64,000 nucleotides of DNA. Source: Neisseriaceae bacterium TC5R-5. Lineage in GTDB: Bacteria; Pseudomonadota; Gammaproteobacteria; Burkholderiales; Chromobacteriaceae. Location: assembly GCA_020830965.2 (NCBI GenBank), contig JACCFC020000005.1, forward strand, positions 43,049-107,048. Direction: 5' to 3'. Below, one piece after another: positions 62,065-64,000 of this stretch. Each line of letters begins with the position of its first letter. Position 1 is the stretch's first letter. A model generated the notes under the pieces. The model saw only the letters and a program-made list of their open reading frames with translations. It had not been told where the DNA came from and did no database searches. Made by a program: the position numbers and the translations under genes.

Positions 62065-64000
62065 ACGCGCGGTTTTGGCAAAACCATGCTTATCGCTATG
62101 GTTGCTTACACCCGGCGGATAAAGCATCGCTAGGTTTATTACTGCTAGGTCTGCTGCTGCGGCCACCCTTGCTGGGCTGGGCCGCTTGGGGGCGAGCAGT
62201 ACAGCGGCTGTTTCCACATATTGATTTTTACCAGCTCAAGTTAAGCGATCTCGTGCGCATCCCGCTGCAATGCCTGTGGTTATTATTGAGACGACCAGCA
62301 GCTGAACGCGACGACACAAGCAGCACGCACTACCTGCTTCGCGGCTGGCAAGCAATATGCAAGGGCTGGCAAGGCTGTAGCGTGTATTTGCAAACACACA
62401 TTCCCTGGCGCCTGGATCGCCAACGCTTACAACAGGCTGCCGAACAACTGCTCGAGCACCGCTATTGGCACAAGCGCTGGCTAAGCCGGCTAGCTTATGC
62501 CCTGGCGCTGCTGCTGATGCTGGTTTGTATTACCACGCCGTTTAATGAATGGGCACAGGGTTTATTTGTACTGGTCTTACTGCTGGTCGCCCTAGGGATA
62601 ACACGCCTTGAGGGGCCAGTACCGACCCTGGTGTTGATGGTGTTCTCGGTAGTGGTTTCCACCCGCTATCTATGGTGGCGGCTGACCAGTACCATTAATG
62701 ATGATGGCTGGGTCAATCTGCTGGCCGGCATCCTGCTGCTACTGGCCGAGTTATACGCCTGGCTCATACTGCTCTTGGGGTTTTTTCAGGCGTCCTGGGG
62801 CTTGCAACGTCAGGTTAGCCCCTTGCCGACAGAGCAAGACAGCTGGCCCACGGTGGATGTGCTGATCCCGATTTACAACGAACCCTTGCGCATACTAAGA
62901 CCAACCGTGCTGGCAGCCTTGAGCCTGGAGTGGCCACAGAGCAAATTGCGCGTTTATGTACTGGATGATGGGCAGCGCGAGGAGATACGACTCTTTGTTG
63001 AACAGACCGGCGCCCACTACCTCACCCGTGAACAGCACCTGCATGCTAAAGCCGGCAATATCAATCATGCGCTGGGCAAGACTACCGGCGAATTTGTGGC
63101 GATTTTTGATTGCGACCACATTCCGGTACGTTCCTTTCTGCAAGTCACCATGGGTGGCTTGATACACGATGCCAAACTGGCCTTGGTACAGACACCGCAT
63201 CATTTCTTTTCCGCCGATCCGTTTGAACGTAATTTGAATGGAGTACAGCAAGTACCCAATGAAGGCGAGCTGTTCTATGGCCGGGTGCAGGATGGCAATG
63301 ATTTGTGGAATGCCGCGTTTTTCTGCGGTTCCTGTGCGGTATTACGCCGCTCTGCGCTATTAGCCGTCGGTGGCATTGCCACCGATACCGTCACCGAGGA
63401 TGCCCATACTTCTTTACGTCTGCACCGCGCCGGTTATCGCTCGGCCTATCTGAAAGTCATCCAAGCCGCCGGGCTGGCTACCGAGAGCCTGTCCATCCAT
63501 ATTGGTCAGCGGGTACGCTGGGCACGCGGCATGGCGCAGATTTTTCGCAGCGACAACCCCCTGCGTGGCAAGGGCTTGTCCTGGGCGCAGCGCTTGTGTT
63601 ACGGCAATGCGATGCTACATTTTCTGTATGGTCTGCCGCGTCTGATTTTTTTATGCGCGCCACAGGCGTTTTTACTGTTTCACGCCTATACCATTTATGC
63701 ACCGGCGCTGGGTCTGGTGCTCTACCTCTTACCCCATATGCTGTTTTCGGTGCTCACCAATTCGCGCATGCATGGCCGCTACCGACGTTCGTTCTGGGGG
63801 GAGATTTACGAAACGGTGCTGGCCTGGCATATCACCATTCCCACCACCATGGCTTTGCTGTTTCCGCGCCTGGGTAAATTTAACGTTACCGCCAAAGGCG
63901 GCTTGGTCAATAGCAGTCATTTTGACTGGGGCGTCACCAAGCCTTATTTGCTATTGTTACTGTTCAACCTGCTGGGTCTGGCTGTAGGGCTATACCGCCT
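62061..64000 (+). CDS. bcsA: Cellulose synthase catalytic subunit BcsA, 3'-truncated by window edge
   Basis: About 646 codons are visible, of roughly 850-870. Cytoplasmic N-terminus (62061 on: MNARFWQNHAYRYGCLHPAD), then two hydrophobic helices around residues 145-185 and two more near 190-255. The GT2 domain has PIYNEP, VLDDG, the DxD-type FDCDHIPV, TED, and the QxxRW motif QRVRWARG. More membrane helices follow. The C-terminal PilZ domain that binds c-di-GMP lies outside the window. Inner-membrane glycosyltransferase that polymerises and extrudes cellulose. Start overlaps bcsQ stop (ATGA). The frame has no stop before the window edge. Confidence 0.95.
   Translation, partial: MNARFWQNHAYRYGCLHPADKASLGLLLLGLLLRPPLLGWAAWGRAVQRLFPHIDFYQLKLSDLVRIPLQCLWLLLRRPAAERDDTSSTHYLLRGWQAICKGWQGCSVYLQTHIPWRLDRQRLQQAAEQLLEHRYWHKRWLSRLAYALALLLMLVCITTPFNEWAQGLFVLVLLLVALGITRLEGPVPTLVLMVFSVVVSTRYLWWRLTSTINDDGWVNLLAGILLLLAELYAWLILLLGFFQASWGLQRQVSPLPTEQDSWPTVDVLIPIYNEPLRILRPTVLAALSLEWPQSKLRVYVLDDGQREEIRLFVEQTGAHYLTREQHLHAKAGNINHALGKTTGEFVAIFDCDHIPVRSFLQVTMGGLIHDAKLALVQTPHHFFSADPFERNLNGVQQVPNEGELFYGRVQDGNDLWNAAFFCGSCAVLRRSALLAVGGIATDTVTEDAHTSLRLHRAGYRSAYLKVIQAAGLATESLSIHIGQRVRWARGMAQIFRSDNPLRGKGLSWAQRLCYGNAMLHFLYGLPRLIFLCAPQAFLLFHAYTIYAPALGLVLYLLPHMLFSVLTNSRMHGRYRRSFWGEIYETVLAWHITIPTTMALLFPRLGKFNVTAKGGLVNSSHFDWGVTKPYLLLLLFNLLGLAVGLYR

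Overview
The window reads as chromosomal DNA of a Gram-negative proteobacterium of moderate GC content, most likely a betaproteobacterium of the Neisseriales type. This is an inference from gene order and gene types: ppiA-ppiB-lpxH facing tilS-accA; ribE-ribB-ribH-nusB-thiL-pgpA with a RibB carrying a decayed GTP cyclohydrolase II half; a giant autotransporter with an extended signal peptide; and enteric-like rcnA, amiD and bcsRQA genes. No ribosomal RNA is present to settle the taxonomy.

Layout. 1-6668: the 3' part of hrpA, the Ni/Co exporter rcnA, and a three-gene SDR / flavin amine oxidase / ChrR-like cupin cluster. 6758-9118: the lipoprotein amidase gene amiD lies between two decayed copies of one IS5-family insertion sequence. 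9119-15729: speA, an acetyltransferase, an outer-membrane porin, dctA and a small DUF1330 protein. Short inverted-repeat elements (MITE-like) sharing the IS ends are scattered here and recur at 59071. 15761-20119: riboflavin genes, nusB, thiL and pgpA on the minus strand, with a strong terminator directly after nusB. 20471-25795: an unknown membrane protein, a LysR regulator, an orphan Mu gp41-like tail-assembly protein beside an acidic unknown protein, gluQ and fdxA. 25836-32550: a hexuronate locus with a GntR/FCD regulator, palindromic operator candidates, uxuA, an SDR mannonate oxidoreductase, an MFS transporter and a GH31 glycosidase. 32697-40295: a 2532-residue type V autotransporter whose start codon sits inside a perfect 14-bp inverted repeat.

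40356-48005: a MocR-type regulator with symmetric binding-site candidates facing an AhpD-like/GNAT gene pair, then ggt, then an outer-membrane barrel and an alkylsulfatase. 48143-52322: a four-gene minus-strand operon (ABC ATPase, FtsX-type permease, LolA-like periplasmic protein, outer-membrane barrel) that looks like a complete trans-envelope export line and is the best candidate here for an undescribed system. 52641-56807: two cyclophilins, lpxH, tilS and accA. 57036-57392: a tandemly duplicated tRNA-Val/tRNA-Asp pair. 57581-60912: a GST, two paralogous unknown proteins separated by a MITE, hslR and a fumarylacetoacetate-hydrolase-family gene. 61123-64000: bcsR, bcsQ and the 5' part of bcsA, the start of a cellulose synthase operon that runs off the window.

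All functional calls come from recognising motifs and remembered family sequences; no database search was run. Start codons were chosen from visible ribosome-binding sites and family length, and many differ from the longest possible reading frame.
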